The notes below the pieces were generated by a model that was not told where the DNA came from, made no database searches, and saw nothing but the letters and a program-made list of their open reading frames with translations. From Rathayibacter sp. VKM Ac-2754 (lineage in GTDB: Bacteria; Actinomycetota; Actinomycetes; Actinomycetales; Microbacteriaceae), in the NCBI RefSeq assembly GCF_009807095.1, contig NZ_WUCC01000001.1, positions 496,001-560,000 of the forward strand: 64,000 nucleotides of DNA, read 5' to 3'. Below are positions 31,790-39,762 of this stretch, piece by piece. Numbering within the stretch: position 1 is the first letter of the stretch; every line of letters begins with the position of its first letter. Made by a program: the position numbers and the translations under genes.

Positions 31790-32842
31790 TCAGAGGGTGA
31801 CCACGAACTTCTCGGCGCGGGCCCCCGCGCGCAGCCGCACGAGCGCCTCCGGGATCGCGGCGAGGCCGTGGCCGACGACCCGCGCCTGCGGAGCCGCGCG
31901 GTGGCGGCCGTCGGCGAGCGCCCCAGGGAGATAGGCGTTCCAGACGCCTGGGCCGACCGGGGTGTCCTTCGGGCTGCCGCCCCAGATCGCCGTCACCCGC
32001 ACGCCGCGGCGGCGGGCGAGCGCGGCGCGCACGGTGGTCACCGGAGTCGGGTGGGCCGAGGCGATGCGCCGCATCCCGCCCGCTCCCCTGGCCGAGTCGA
32101 CCGCGAGAGCGATCGGCAGCGATCCGCTCGCCACCGCCAGGGTGCCGACGAGCTCGTGGCCGTCGAGCACCCGCACCAGCTGCGCGACGGCATCGGAGTC
32201 GTGGTAGTCGACGACCGCCTCGGCACCGAGCTCGCGGAGCAGCTCGGCGTTGCTCCGCGAGGCCGTGGCGACGACGCGGTGGCCGGCGCTCCGGGCGAGC
32301 TGCACGGCGTTCATCCCCACGCTGGTCGCCGCTCCGAGCACGAGCACGGTCGTCCCCCGCTCCGCGGCCTCGGCGCTCGGGAGCTCGAGCGCGAGCTGGT
32401 CGGTCTCGAACAGGCCGGCGGCGGCCGTCGTCAGCGCGAGCGGCAGCACGGAGGCGTCGGCGAACGAGAGCGCGTCCGGGATCCGCGCGCACAGGGTGGC
32501 GAGCAGTGTCACGTGGGTCTGGAAGGCGCCCTCGGCGGGCGAGTTCCGACTCCGCTCCGCCCCGACCGCGAAGCCGGTGACCCGGTCGCCGACGGCGAGG
32601 ACGGTGACACCCGGGCCGACCGCGACCACGTCGCCCGCGACATCGGTGCCGAGGACGGCCGGGTAGCTCAGCCAGGGGTAGACGAAGCCGCGAGCGACGC
32701 CGTTCACCGCGTCGACCGGATTGACGGCGACGGCGCGCGCACGGACGACCACCTCGCCGGAGCCAGGGGTCGCCACCGGAGCCTCGCCCACCTCGAGCGA
32801 GCCGAAGCGGCTCCGCAGCCAGAGGGCCTCGGGCGCGGCCAT
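31790..32842 (-). CDS. Zinc-free MDR / quinone-oxidoreductase-like alcohol dehydrogenase
   Basis: A 350-aa medium-chain dehydrogenase/reductase. The GroES-like N-terminus has VNPVDAVNGVARG and PAVLGTDVAGDVVAVGPGV; the Rossmann motif is VLVLGAATSVGMNAVQLARSAGHRVVATASRS. Catalytic-zinc Cys/His ligands are absent, as in quinone reductases. The start is uncertain. ATG 32842 overlaps the stop of an upstream 14-codon frame (TGATG), and 13-bp direct repeats span this junction. It is divergent from tetR with two operators between, so it is probably repressed by TetR. Confidence 0.85.
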   Translation of the reverse strand: MAAPEALWLRSRFGSLEVGEAPVATPGSGEVVVRARAVAVNPVDAVNGVARGFVYPWLSYPAVLGTDVAGDVVAVGPGVTVLAVGDRVTGFAVGAERSRNSPAEGAFQTHVTLLATLCARIPDALSFADASVLPLALTTAAAGLFETDQLALELPSAEAAERGTTVLVLGAATSVGMNAVQLARSAGHRVVATASRSNAELLRELGAEAVVDYHDSDAVAQLVRVLDGHELVGTLAVASGSLPIALAVDSARGAGGMRRIASAHPTPVTTVRAALARRRGVRVTAIWGGSPKDTPVGPGVWNAYLPGALADGRHRAAPQARVVGHGLAAIPEALVRLRAGARAEKFVVTL

Positions 32843-32855
32843 CAGAGGGCCTCGG
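32820..32855. repeat. 13-bp direct repeats that displace the dehydrogenase start
   Basis: CAGAGGGCCTCGG occurs at 32820-32832 and again at 32843-32855, offset 23 bp. In the minus-strand reading the upstream copy ends a short frame (MPHPPVPARPSEAL-stop, ATG 32886 with GAAGGAG ribosome site) and the downstream copy encodes EALW near the annotated start. Removing 23 bp would join the two frames. Confidence 0.7.
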
Positions 32856-32907
32856 AGGGACGAGCGGGGACGGGCGGATGCGGCATGACGACTCCTTCGG
32901 GACGGCC

Positions 32908-32956
32908 TGATGACACGTCATGTCATGAGTGTGCGTGATGACACGGCGTGTCGTCA
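32908..32956. promoter_or_regulatory. Twin 21-bp TetR operators
   Basis: Site 1 (32908-32928) has arms TGATGACACG and CATGTCATGA around T. Site 2 (32936-32956) has arms TGATGACACG and CGTGTCGTCA around G. Left arms are identical and centres are 28 bp apart. They lie between the divergent dehydrogenase and tetR genes, so binding would repress both. Confidence 0.8.
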
Positions 32957-32962
32957 AGTAGC

Positions 32963-33538
32963 ATGTCCTGCATGACGCGATGGGCTCCGGATGCGGCGAG
33001 CCGACTCCACGAGGCGGCCCTCGACCTGTTCCTCGAGCAGGGCTTCGCGGCGACGACCGTGCCGCAGATCGCCGAGCGCGCCGGGCTGACCACGCGGAGC
33101 TTCTTCCGCTACTACGCCGACAAGCGCGAGGTGCTCTTCGTCGGTGAGGACGAGCTGCCGGCGGTCGTCGCCCGGGTCGTCGACGAGGCGGACCCCGCCC
33201 TGGCGCCGATGGCGGTCATCCACAGCGGACTGCGCTCGGTGGTGCTGCCCCGGCTCGAGCTGTACCGCTCGGAGCTGCTGCGGCGGTGGACGATCGTGCG
33301 GACGGACGAGGCGCTGCGCGAGCGGGAGCTGCGCAAGCTCGCGATCATCGACGACGGCGCGACGGCGGCCTTCGCGCGGCGGGGCCTCGCGCCCCTGGAG
33401 GCCGAGGTCGCGGGCCGCCTGGCGGTCGCGGTCTACGACATGACGCTCGAGTGGTGGCTCGCCGGCGGGGGGACCGGGTCGCTCGCGGACATCCTCGCCG
33501 AGGTGGTCGAGGTCGTGTCGGCGACGGCGCGCCCCTAG
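32963..33538 (+). CDS. TetR-family transcriptional regulator
   Basis: A 191-aa protein. The HTH is ALDLFLEQGFAATTVPQIAERAGLTTRSFFRYYADKREVLF, followed by an all-helical C-terminal domain. ATG 32963 or ATG 32972 are possible starts, both just downstream of operator site 2, so the leader is very short. The divergent MDR oxidoreductase is its probable target. Its stop TAG overlaps that of the opposite GAF-ANTAR gene through a shared CTAG. Confidence 0.9.
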   Translation: MSCMTRWAPDAASRLHEAALDLFLEQGFAATTVPQIAERAGLTTRSFFRYYADKREVLFVGEDELPAVVARVVDEADPALAPMAVIHSGLRSVVLPRLELYRSELLRRWTIVRTDEALRERELRKLAIIDDGATAAFARRGLAPLEAEVAGRLAVAVYDMTLEWWLAGGGTGSLADILAEVVEVVSATARP

Positions 33539-34244
33539 AGCGTGATGAGCCCGTCGATCACCGCGCGCGCCACATCCGTGACCCGCGCCTGGTGCGAGCG
33601 CGCGCGCTGGCGGAGGAGTACCCAGGCGGTGTCCAGGTCGACCTGGCGGGTGTGGGCGATGACCCCCTTCGCCTGCTCGATCAGCACCCGGGCGTCGAGG
33701 GCGTGCTGCAGCTGGTCGCGGGCGACCGACGCCTCGCGGATCGCGCGCTCCTGGAGGAGCCGATCGTCGCGATGTCGGCGATGGTCTGAGCCGATCGCAC
33801 GTCCTCGGCACTCAGCTCACCGCATGCGTCGCGGAAGAAGTCGAGCGATCCGATCGTCCTCCTGCGCAGGCGCAGCGGCACCGCGTGCACCGACTGGTAG
33901 CCGAGCTCGGTGACCCCGGGCGCGAAGTCGGGCCAGCGGCGCGCGATCTCGTCGACGGAGCCGGCGGTCACGACCTCGCCCGAGTCGTAGGAGTCGAGGG
34001 ACGGGCCCTGACCGGTCGAGAGCTGCAGGGCCTCGATGACGCGCAGTCGCTCGCTCGTGGCGGCCATCACGACCAGCTCGCCCTTCGGCTCGGCGAAGAG
34101 GATGCCGACGTCGACCGCCTCGCAGATGTCGGAGCTGCGCTCGACGAGGACGTGCAGGAAGTCGACGATGTCGAAGTCGTCGACGAGCGTGTCGGCAGCG
34201 ATGGTCAGCGTCTCCAGGAGCAGCTGCTCTCGCACGGCGATCAT
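33535..34244 (-). pseudogene. GAF-ANTAR antitermination-type regulator interrupted by a frameshift
   Basis: The GAF domain reads from ATG 34244 (MIAVREQLLLETLTIAADTL...ELGYQSVHAVPLRLRRRTIGSLDFF...) to SAQTIADIATIG near 33761. The frame then runs into SSRSARSARRRS and stops at 33681. In the neighbouring frame a complete ANTAR domain continues: LLQERAIREASVARDQLQHALDARVLIEQAKGVIAHTRQ...VTDVARAVIDGLITL, stopping at 33537-33535. One missing base in the GGAG run near 33757-33761 explains it. The intact product would bind RNA hairpins and prevent termination. Confidence 0.82.
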
Positions 34245-34325
34245 CCGGAACTCCCCTCGGACGCGGCGGCGTGTGTGGGGACTCACCGTCTCCGAGGCGC
34301 GCGGTGGGCGGCGACCCGGGGGCGC

Positions 34326-34766
34326 TCATCGGGCGAGGAACCGCCCCCGCTCCACGATCAGCCGACGGAGGTGCGTCGCCAGCAGCAGGCGCTCGACGAC
34401 GCGGCCCGCGGGCCCGAACCCCACGGAGAACCGCACGCGGTCGATCATCACCGAGCCGTTCGCGGCCTGCTCGAAGCGGTGCTCGTGCCGGAAGGTCCGG
34501 AACGGTCCGCTGGTCTGCTCGTCGACGAAGCTGCGCGGGGCGTCGACGGCGGTCACCGTGCTCGTGAGCGTGAACGGCAGGCCGAAGTGCCGCGCGCGGA
34601 ACGTCACGTGCTCGCCGAGGCCGATCAGCCCGGTGGTGACTCCGCCGATCGCCCGCTCGCGCGCCCCGGCCTGGGAGGCGCGGTGCAGATCGATGTCGCG
34701 CGCCCGGTCGAACATCTCGGCGGCCGGGCGGGCCGACGCGGTGCGGCACTCGAACGAGACGGCCAC
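34326..34766 (-). CDS. SRPBCC (START-like) ligand-binding family protein
   Basis: A 146-aa protein with the helix-grip pattern: FECRTASARPAAEMFDRARDIDLHRASQAGARERAIGGVTTGLIGLGEHVTFRARHFGLPFTLTSTVTAVDAPRSFVDEQTSGPFRTFRHEHRFEQAANGSVMIDRVRFSVGFGP. This matches the SRPBCC cyclase/cell-division-inhibitor-like group. The start is GTG 34766, 3 nt after the AAA ATPase stop, so they are likely cotranscribed. The ligand is unknown. Confidence 0.82.
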   Translation of the reverse strand: MAVSFECRTASARPAAEMFDRARDIDLHRASQAGARERAIGGVTTGLIGLGEHVTFRARHFGLPFTLTSTVTAVDAPRSFVDEQTSGPFRTFRHEHRFEQAANGSVMIDRVRFSVGFGPAGRVVERLLLATHLRRLIVERGRFLAR

Positions 34767-34769
34767 GCG

Positions 34770-36245
34770 CTAGACCTCGTCGTGAGTGATCTCGAGGTGG
34801 CTGCTCATGGCCGAGGTGTGGGAGAGACCGGCGCTGTCGTGACCCTCGTCGTCGCCCGCCGGCTCGACGCCGGCGCCGCCTCCGCTGCCGAGCAGCAGTC
34901 GCGTGAGCGCCTCGCCCGAGGAGAGCAGCGCGTCGAGCGCGCCGGCCAGGTCGTCGTCGTCGGGCGTCGCGCCGCGGAGGGCCGCCGAGAGCACGCTGCG
35001 GCGCATCAGCTCCTTGGCGAACGAGCCGGTCGTGCCGTCGGCGCGCTCGGCGGCCCGATCGAGGGCCGCGTCGCTGAAGGGCAGTGACGCCGCGTACCGG
35101 CGGAAGAGCCGCCTCCGTGCCGCCGGACCGGGCAGCGGGATCTCGACGCCCAGGTCGACCCGCCCCGGGCGCGCGGCGAGGGCGCGCTCGAGCACCTGGA
35201 CCCGGTTCGTCGTCATCACGAACGCCACATCCGCGTCGCCGTCGAGCCCGTCGAGGGCGTCGAGCACCTCGAACAGCAGGGGCTGCGGGCTGTGGGTGCG
35301 CTCCATGGCGACGAGGTCGATGTCCTCCAGCACGACGAGCGAGGGCTGGAACGTGCGCGCGATCTCGGCCGCCGACTGGATGAACTGGATGCTCGACCCG
35401 GTGAGCAGCACCGCCGTCACGCCGGGCGTCCGCGTGAGGAGGTGCCGGACGGTCAGCGTCTTGCCCGTGCCGGGAGGGCCGTAGAGCAGCAGCCCGCGCT
35501 TGAGGTGCTGACCGGCCTCGAGCAGCTCGGCGCGGTGCTCGCCGATCCCCACCACGTGGTCGACGACGCTCTCGAGCACGCCCTCCTCGAGGACGACGTC
35601 GCCGGCCGGGACCTCGGGCCGCGCGAGGAAGGTGGCGCCCGCGTGCTGCCCGTACTCGGTGGCCGAGAACGAGAGCACCTGCCCGCGCAGCACGCTGTGC
35701 TCGACCATCAGCTCGTGCAGGCGCCGGAGGAACCCCGGCACGACGCTCTCGTCGGCCGCGATCACCTCGAGAGACGCCGTCGACCGGCCGAACTGGGGCG
35801 CCGCGTCGCGCTGGAGGACCGCGACGGGCGACCCCTCGATGCGGAGCAGGCGCACCCCGAAGGCGACCACTCGCCTGCTGGTGTCGGGGCCGGTCGCACG
35901 GGTCGCGTACGTCACCGGGCCGGGCGCGAAGCGGGTGTGCGGGCTGCCGAGCAGCTCGCCGATCGCGGAGTGGAAGCGCTGCTCACCGCCGCCGACGCCC
36001 AGCACGGCCGGCGCCTCCTGCCCCGCGAGGATCTCGAGGGCGAGGTCGGCGTCGACCAGGCGGTGCGGAGCGACCTCCTCGGTCATGACGGCGAGCCCGG
36101 TCGCGTCGACGCCCAGGAACTCGCTGACGGCGTCGCCGAGCGGAGTGCGCGCTGCGGCCTGCTCGGAGCCCTCGAGCGCCTCGATGCGCTTGAGGTAGCG
36201 GGCGACGGCCCGCATCAGCTCCCGGTCGGTGTCGTCCAGTGGCAC
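34770..36245 (-). CDS. AAA-family ATPase
   Basis: A 491-aa protein. The N-terminal about 220 residues are of no recognised family. The AAA module has Walker A GPPGTGKT (256-263), Walker B LVVLEDIDL (about 303-311), sensor-1-like FVMTTNR and an Arg-finger-like RPGRVDLGVEIPLPG. The C-terminal tail is acidic and ends SHLEITHDEV. Such Cdc48/Bcs1-like proteins remodel or unfold protein partners in the cytoplasm. It starts at GTG 36245 and is upstream of the SRPBCC gene in one unit. Confidence 0.85.
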   Translation of the reverse strand: MPLDDTDRELMRAVARYLKRIEALEGSEQAAARTPLGDAVSEFLGVDATGLAVMTEEVAPHRLVDADLALEILAGQEAPAVLGVGGGEQRFHSAIGELLGSPHTRFAPGPVTYATRATGPDTSRRVVAFGVRLLRIEGSPVAVLQRDAAPQFGRSTASLEVIAADESVVPGFLRRLHELMVEHSVLRGQVLSFSATEYGQHAGATFLARPEVPAGDVVLEEGVLESVVDHVVGIGEHRAELLEAGQHLKRGLLLYGPPGTGKTLTVRHLLTRTPGVTAVLLTGSSIQFIQSAAEIARTFQPSLVVLEDIDLVAMERTHSPQPLLFEVLDALDGLDGDADVAFVMTTNRVQVLERALAARPGRVDLGVEIPLPGPAARRRLFRRYAASLPFSDAALDRAAERADGTTGSFAKELMRRSVLSAALRGATPDDDDLAGALDALLSSGEALTRLLLGSGGGAGVEPAGDDEGHDSAGLSHTSAMSSHLEITHDEV

Positions 36246-36391
36246 GGGTCCGGTCCTCTCGGTCTTTCTGGGGGAACGCTAGCGGTGACCGAGGTGGATG
36301 TCGCTCCTCCACAGGGCCCTCCCGGGGGCGGGCCGTCCGGTTCGAGCGGGGAGGGCGGATGCGCTGCCGCGGCCCCTGATTGACTCGCGGC

Positions 36392-37687
36392 ATGACGGAA
36401 TCGGGAACGGCAGCGGCCTCGGAGGTGACGCCCGGCCTGGTCGGGGAGCTCACCGATCTCGCGGCGCTGCTCGGCCGGTCGTCGGGTCAGGTCCTCCTCG
36501 CCCGGGCCGCGGCACTGCACGCGGCCTATCGGGCGGCACGCGCCATCCCGGAGGCGTTCGCGGGCGGCCGCACCCTGACCTCCAGCGAGGCGACCGACCT
36601 CGTCGAGCGGTCGATCCGGGCCGAGCTGGCGGTCGGGCTGGGGATGTCGGAGCGGCAGCTGGCGCGCACGCTCGAGCACGCGATGCTGCTGATCGACGAG
36701 CTGCCCCACACCCGCGACGCACTCGCCAAGGGCCGGATCCTCTGGGAGTCGAGCGAGGTGATCTGCAGCGCGGCCGCGACCCTGCCGCCCACGGCACGCG
36801 CCGCATTCGACGAACGCGCGGTCGACGCAGCCCTCACCGCCACCCCGACCCAGCTGCGGAGGGCCACGGCCCGGCTCCGGGACGAGCTGCACGAGCAGCC
36901 CCTCGCCGAACGCCACCTCCGCGCACGCGAGGACCGGACGGTCTGGATCAGACCGGAGATCGACGGCATGGCCACCCTGTGCGCGATGCTGCCCGCACCC
37001 GTCGCGGCCGGGGTGTTCCACCGCCTCGACCGCATCGCCCGCACCCTCCGCGGCGACGACCTCACCGGCGAGGACCGCACCCTCGCCCAGCTGCGAGCCG
37101 ACGCCCTCGCCGACCTGCTCTGCGAGGGCGACGTGCTCGGCACCACCCCGGTCAGCGACGAGAACGACGCCCCACCGACGTTCGTGCCCGGAGTGCAGGC
37201 CGAAGTGCGGCTCACCCTCGCCGCGACCACCGCCACCGGACTCGACGACGCCTCCGCCGACCTCGACGGCTACGGACTCGTCCCCGCCGACATCGCGCGA
37301 GAGCTCGTCGGCGTCGGAGCCAGCTTCACCCGCGTCCTGACCGAACCCGACACCGGCGCCGTCGCCTCCGTCGGCCGCACCCACCGTGTCCCACCCCCGC
37401 AGATGCGCCTCGCACTGCAGCTGCGCGACCAGACCTGCCGCTTCCCCGGCTGCACCCGGCCGGCATCGACGGCGGAGGCCGACCACACCGTCGAGTGGCG
37501 GAACGGCGGCGAGACCTCGCTCGAGAACCTCGCCTCGCTCTGCACGGCGCACCACCACGTGCGTCACGGCGACCGCTGGACCTACGTCCTCCGCCCCGAC
37601 GGGGCCGCCGAGTGGACCACCCCCACGGGACGGCGCGTCACCACCCGGCCGCCGGCTCTCCCGGGTCGCCCGCGCCCGCCGTCCTGA
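36392..37687 (+). CDS. HNH endonuclease-signature protein with DUF222
   Basis: A 431-aa protein of the actinobacterial 13E12/DUF222 family. The N-terminal helical DUF222 region (about 20-300) has SEATDLVERSIRAELAVGLGMSERQLARTLEHA. The C-terminal HNH domain reads RDQTCRFPGCTRPASTAEADHTVEWRNGGETSLENLASLCTAHHHVRHGDRW, with C..C, the DH-x-N core and HHH. These are often multi-copy, REP-like elements of unknown mobility. No inteins or flanking repeats are seen. ATG 36392 lacks a clear ribosome site. Confidence 0.9.
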   Translation: MTESGTAAASEVTPGLVGELTDLAALLGRSSGQVLLARAAALHAAYRAARAIPEAFAGGRTLTSSEATDLVERSIRAELAVGLGMSERQLARTLEHAMLLIDELPHTRDALAKGRILWESSEVICSAAATLPPTARAAFDERAVDAALTATPTQLRRATARLRDELHEQPLAERHLRAREDRTVWIRPEIDGMATLCAMLPAPVAAGVFHRLDRIARTLRGDDLTGEDRTLAQLRADALADLLCEGDVLGTTPVSDENDAPPTFVPGVQAEVRLTLAATTATGLDDASADLDGYGLVPADIARELVGVGASFTRVLTEPDTGAVASVGRTHRVPPPQMRLALQLRDQTCRFPGCTRPASTAEADHTVEWRNGGETSLENLASLCTAHHHVRHGDRWTYVLRPDGAAEWTTPTGRRVTTRPPALPGRPRPPS

Positions 37688-37943
37688 CGAGTCCGCTCGA
37701 GACGCTCCGTTCGTGCGGGGTGAGGGGTGCGAGACCTGCCGTGCTGACGCCGGGGGGCTCGAGGTGACCGTGCGCGGCCCGTCGACGGGGCTCGCTGATG
37801 CGTCGCGCTGCGATCCTCCGACTCCGAGGCTTCACGGCGGGCAGGACCGGTCGACGCCGTGGAATCCTGCAGCTGTCGTGCCGGCGGCGCAACCACCTCT
37901 GGCGCGAATCGCCTATCACGGTGACTTTTGGCACCATCGAGGC

Positions 37944-38309
37944 ATGCCGCTCTCCCGCCTCCTGCGTCTCGATCGTCTCGCCGGGTGGTTCGCCCGACTC
38001 CCGCGGTCGCTGGACACACCGCCCGCGGCGGTCGAGGCCGGAACCACCACGCTCGTGACCCAGTTCCCGCTCGAGGAGAGCACGCGGGTCGCCCAGTCGC
38101 TGCTCGACGGCGGCGGGCTGAAGGCGGGGCAGACGGTGATGATCGAGGGCCATCGGGCGATGACCGTCACGGTGGAGGAGCAGAAGGTCGTCCTGGTTCC
38201 TCGCGAAGAGACAGCGGAGGCTCAGAAGTCCGCAGAGAACACAGGACCAGAGAAGACCGCGGCACCTCAGAGGACCGCAGAGCCCGTCGAGCCGCCGACG
38301 CCGTCCTGA
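37944..38309 (+). CDS. Hypothetical protein with Lys/Pro-rich tail, 121 aa
   Basis: MPLSRLLRLDRLAGWFARLP starts the protein, then a compact region TTTLVTQFPLEESTRVAQSLLDGGGLKAGQTVMIEGHRAMTVTVEEQKVVLVPR that looks like a small beta-rich fold. The tail has repeated TAxPxK/RTAEP motifs and is disordered. I recognise no family. No ribosome site precedes ATG 37944. The 256-bp region before it (37688-37943) shows nothing I can name. Confidence 0.55.
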   Translation: MPLSRLLRLDRLAGWFARLPRSLDTPPAAVEAGTTTLVTQFPLEESTRVAQSLLDGGGLKAGQTVMIEGHRAMTVTVEEQKVVLVPREETAEAQKSAENTGPEKTAAPQRTAEPVEPPTPS

Positions 38310-38418
38310 TCGCTCCGCTTTGCACGCCCGCTCGGGCCGCGCAAGTGCCAGACAGCCCGACCGCCCTGTGGTCGCATGGGATCCGTCGCGCTCACGCGAC
38401 ATCGATCGAGGAGCCCGC

Positions 38419-39762
38419 ATGTCCCCGAGTGCCGCCGACACTCCCACCCTCTTCGCCCTGCACGGCCTGGGCCTGAGCCGCCGTCTCTTCGAACCGCTCA
38501 TCCGCGAGCTCGAGGACGCGTTCGACGTGGTCGCGATCGATCTGCCCGGCTTCGGCGACGAGCGCGACAGCCCGGAGACGTCCGTCGAGCAGATGACGGC
38601 GCTCGTCATCCGCCGCATCCGCGAGCGCTCGCCGCAGCGCTGGCTGATCGCCGGCCACAGCATGGGCGGCAAGATCGCCTCCCTGGTCGCCGAGCGGACG
38701 ATGTCGGGCCGCTCGGGACTGTTCGGTCTCGCCGGTGTCGTGCTGCTCGCCGGCTCACCGCTCTCGCCCGAGCCGATGGACGAGGAGCGCCGCCGCACGA
38801 TGCTGGGCTGGGTCGACGACGGCCCGCTCGACGAGGAGCAGGCGCGCACGTTCCTCGATCAGAACGTCGGCGCTCCCCTGCCGGCCGCACTCGAGCGCCA
38901 GACCCTCGACGATCTGCTGCGCACATCACCCCGCGCGTGGCGCGAGTGGCTCGAGACCGGGAGCCGCGTCGACTGCTCGGGCGGCGCCTCCGCCGTGCCC
39001 GCCCTGCTCGTCGCGGGCGGCGCGGACGAGGACCTCGGCGAGGACGCCCAGCGCCGCACCAACGGCCGCACCTATCCGCGCTCGCGCCTCGTCACGCTCG
39101 AGGGTGCCGGTCACCTGCTCCCCCTCGAGCGCTCGGTCGAGGTCGCCGCTGCGATCCGCGAGTTCTGGGCGGAGGAGGCCGGCACCGCACCGTTCGTCCC
39201 CGCCGATGCCGCCCGCGCCATCGCCTCGGCGCGGACGAGCAGCCGAGTGCGCGCCGTCCTCGCCGACCGCGCGCTGGCCGACGATCCGCACTACGCGCCA
39301 CAGGCCCTCACGGCCGCCCAGCTGACCACCCTGCGGGCCATCGCCGCCCAGGTGGTGCCGCAGGACGGCCCCGCCATCGATCTCGCCGCGCGCGTCGACG
39401 CGCAGCTCGCCGAGGGCCGCGGCGACGGCTGGCGCAGCGCCGAGCTGCCCGCGGATCCCGTCGCCTACGGGTTGGCGCTCGACGCCCTCGCCGGGTTCGA
39501 GTCGGCCGCCGACCAGGACGCCGCCCTCCGCGACCTCGGCAGCCGCTCCCTCGGGTCCCTCTCGGCGGAGCAGCTCAGCGCCTGGTTCGAGGACTGCCGC
39601 GTCGACCTCGTGCGGCAGTGGCTCGCGCACCCCGCGTCCCTCGCGCGTGTCGGCTACGACGGCTACGCGACCGGAGGCGACACCGCCCTCATCCCCGGCT
39701 TCCGCCTGCTCGGCGCAGACGAACGGGAACCCTGGGAGCCGAGCACGGGGAGTCACCGATGA
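38419..39762 (+). CDS. Alpha/beta hydrolase fused to a gluconate 2-dehydrogenase subunit-3-like domain
   Basis: A 447-aa fusion. Residues 8-252 are an alpha/beta hydrolase: LFALHGLGLSRRLFEPL, IDLPGFG, nucleophile S81 in AGHSMGGK, acid D203 in AGGADED, His H232 in EGAGHLLPLERS. Residues about 295-445 match the gluconate dehydrogenase subunit 3 pattern: ALTAAQLTTLRAIAAQVVPQDG...PVAYGLALDALAGFES...WLAHPASLARVGYDGYATGGD...IPGF. No Tat or Sec signal is present. ATG 38419 follows GAGGAG. It overlaps the GMC oxidoreductase gene by 4 nt, so the small-subunit domain likely partners that enzyme. Confidence 0.82.
   Translation: MSPSAADTPTLFALHGLGLSRRLFEPLIRELEDAFDVVAIDLPGFGDERDSPETSVEQMTALVIRRIRERSPQRWLIAGHSMGGKIASLVAERTMSGRSGLFGLAGVVLLAGSPLSPEPMDEERRRTMLGWVDDGPLDEEQARTFLDQNVGAPLPAALERQTLDDLLRTSPRAWREWLETGSRVDCSGGASAVPALLVAGGADEDLGEDAQRRTNGRTYPRSRLVTLEGAGHLLPLERSVEVAAAIREFWAEEAGTAPFVPADAARAIASARTSSRVRAVLADRALADDPHYAPQALTAAQLTTLRAIAAQVVPQDGPAIDLAARVDAQLAEGRGDGWRSAELPADPVAYGLALDALAGFESAADQDAALRDLGSRSLGSLSAEQLSAWFEDCRVDLVRQWLAHPASLARVGYDGYATGGDTALIPGFRLLGADEREPWEPSTGSHR

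Noticed and set aside
36392-37687. HNH/DUF222 gene as evidence of a mobile element or intein
   Set aside because: No flanking repeats, no target duplication and no host protein interruption are visible. The family is simply common and multi-copy in actinobacteria.
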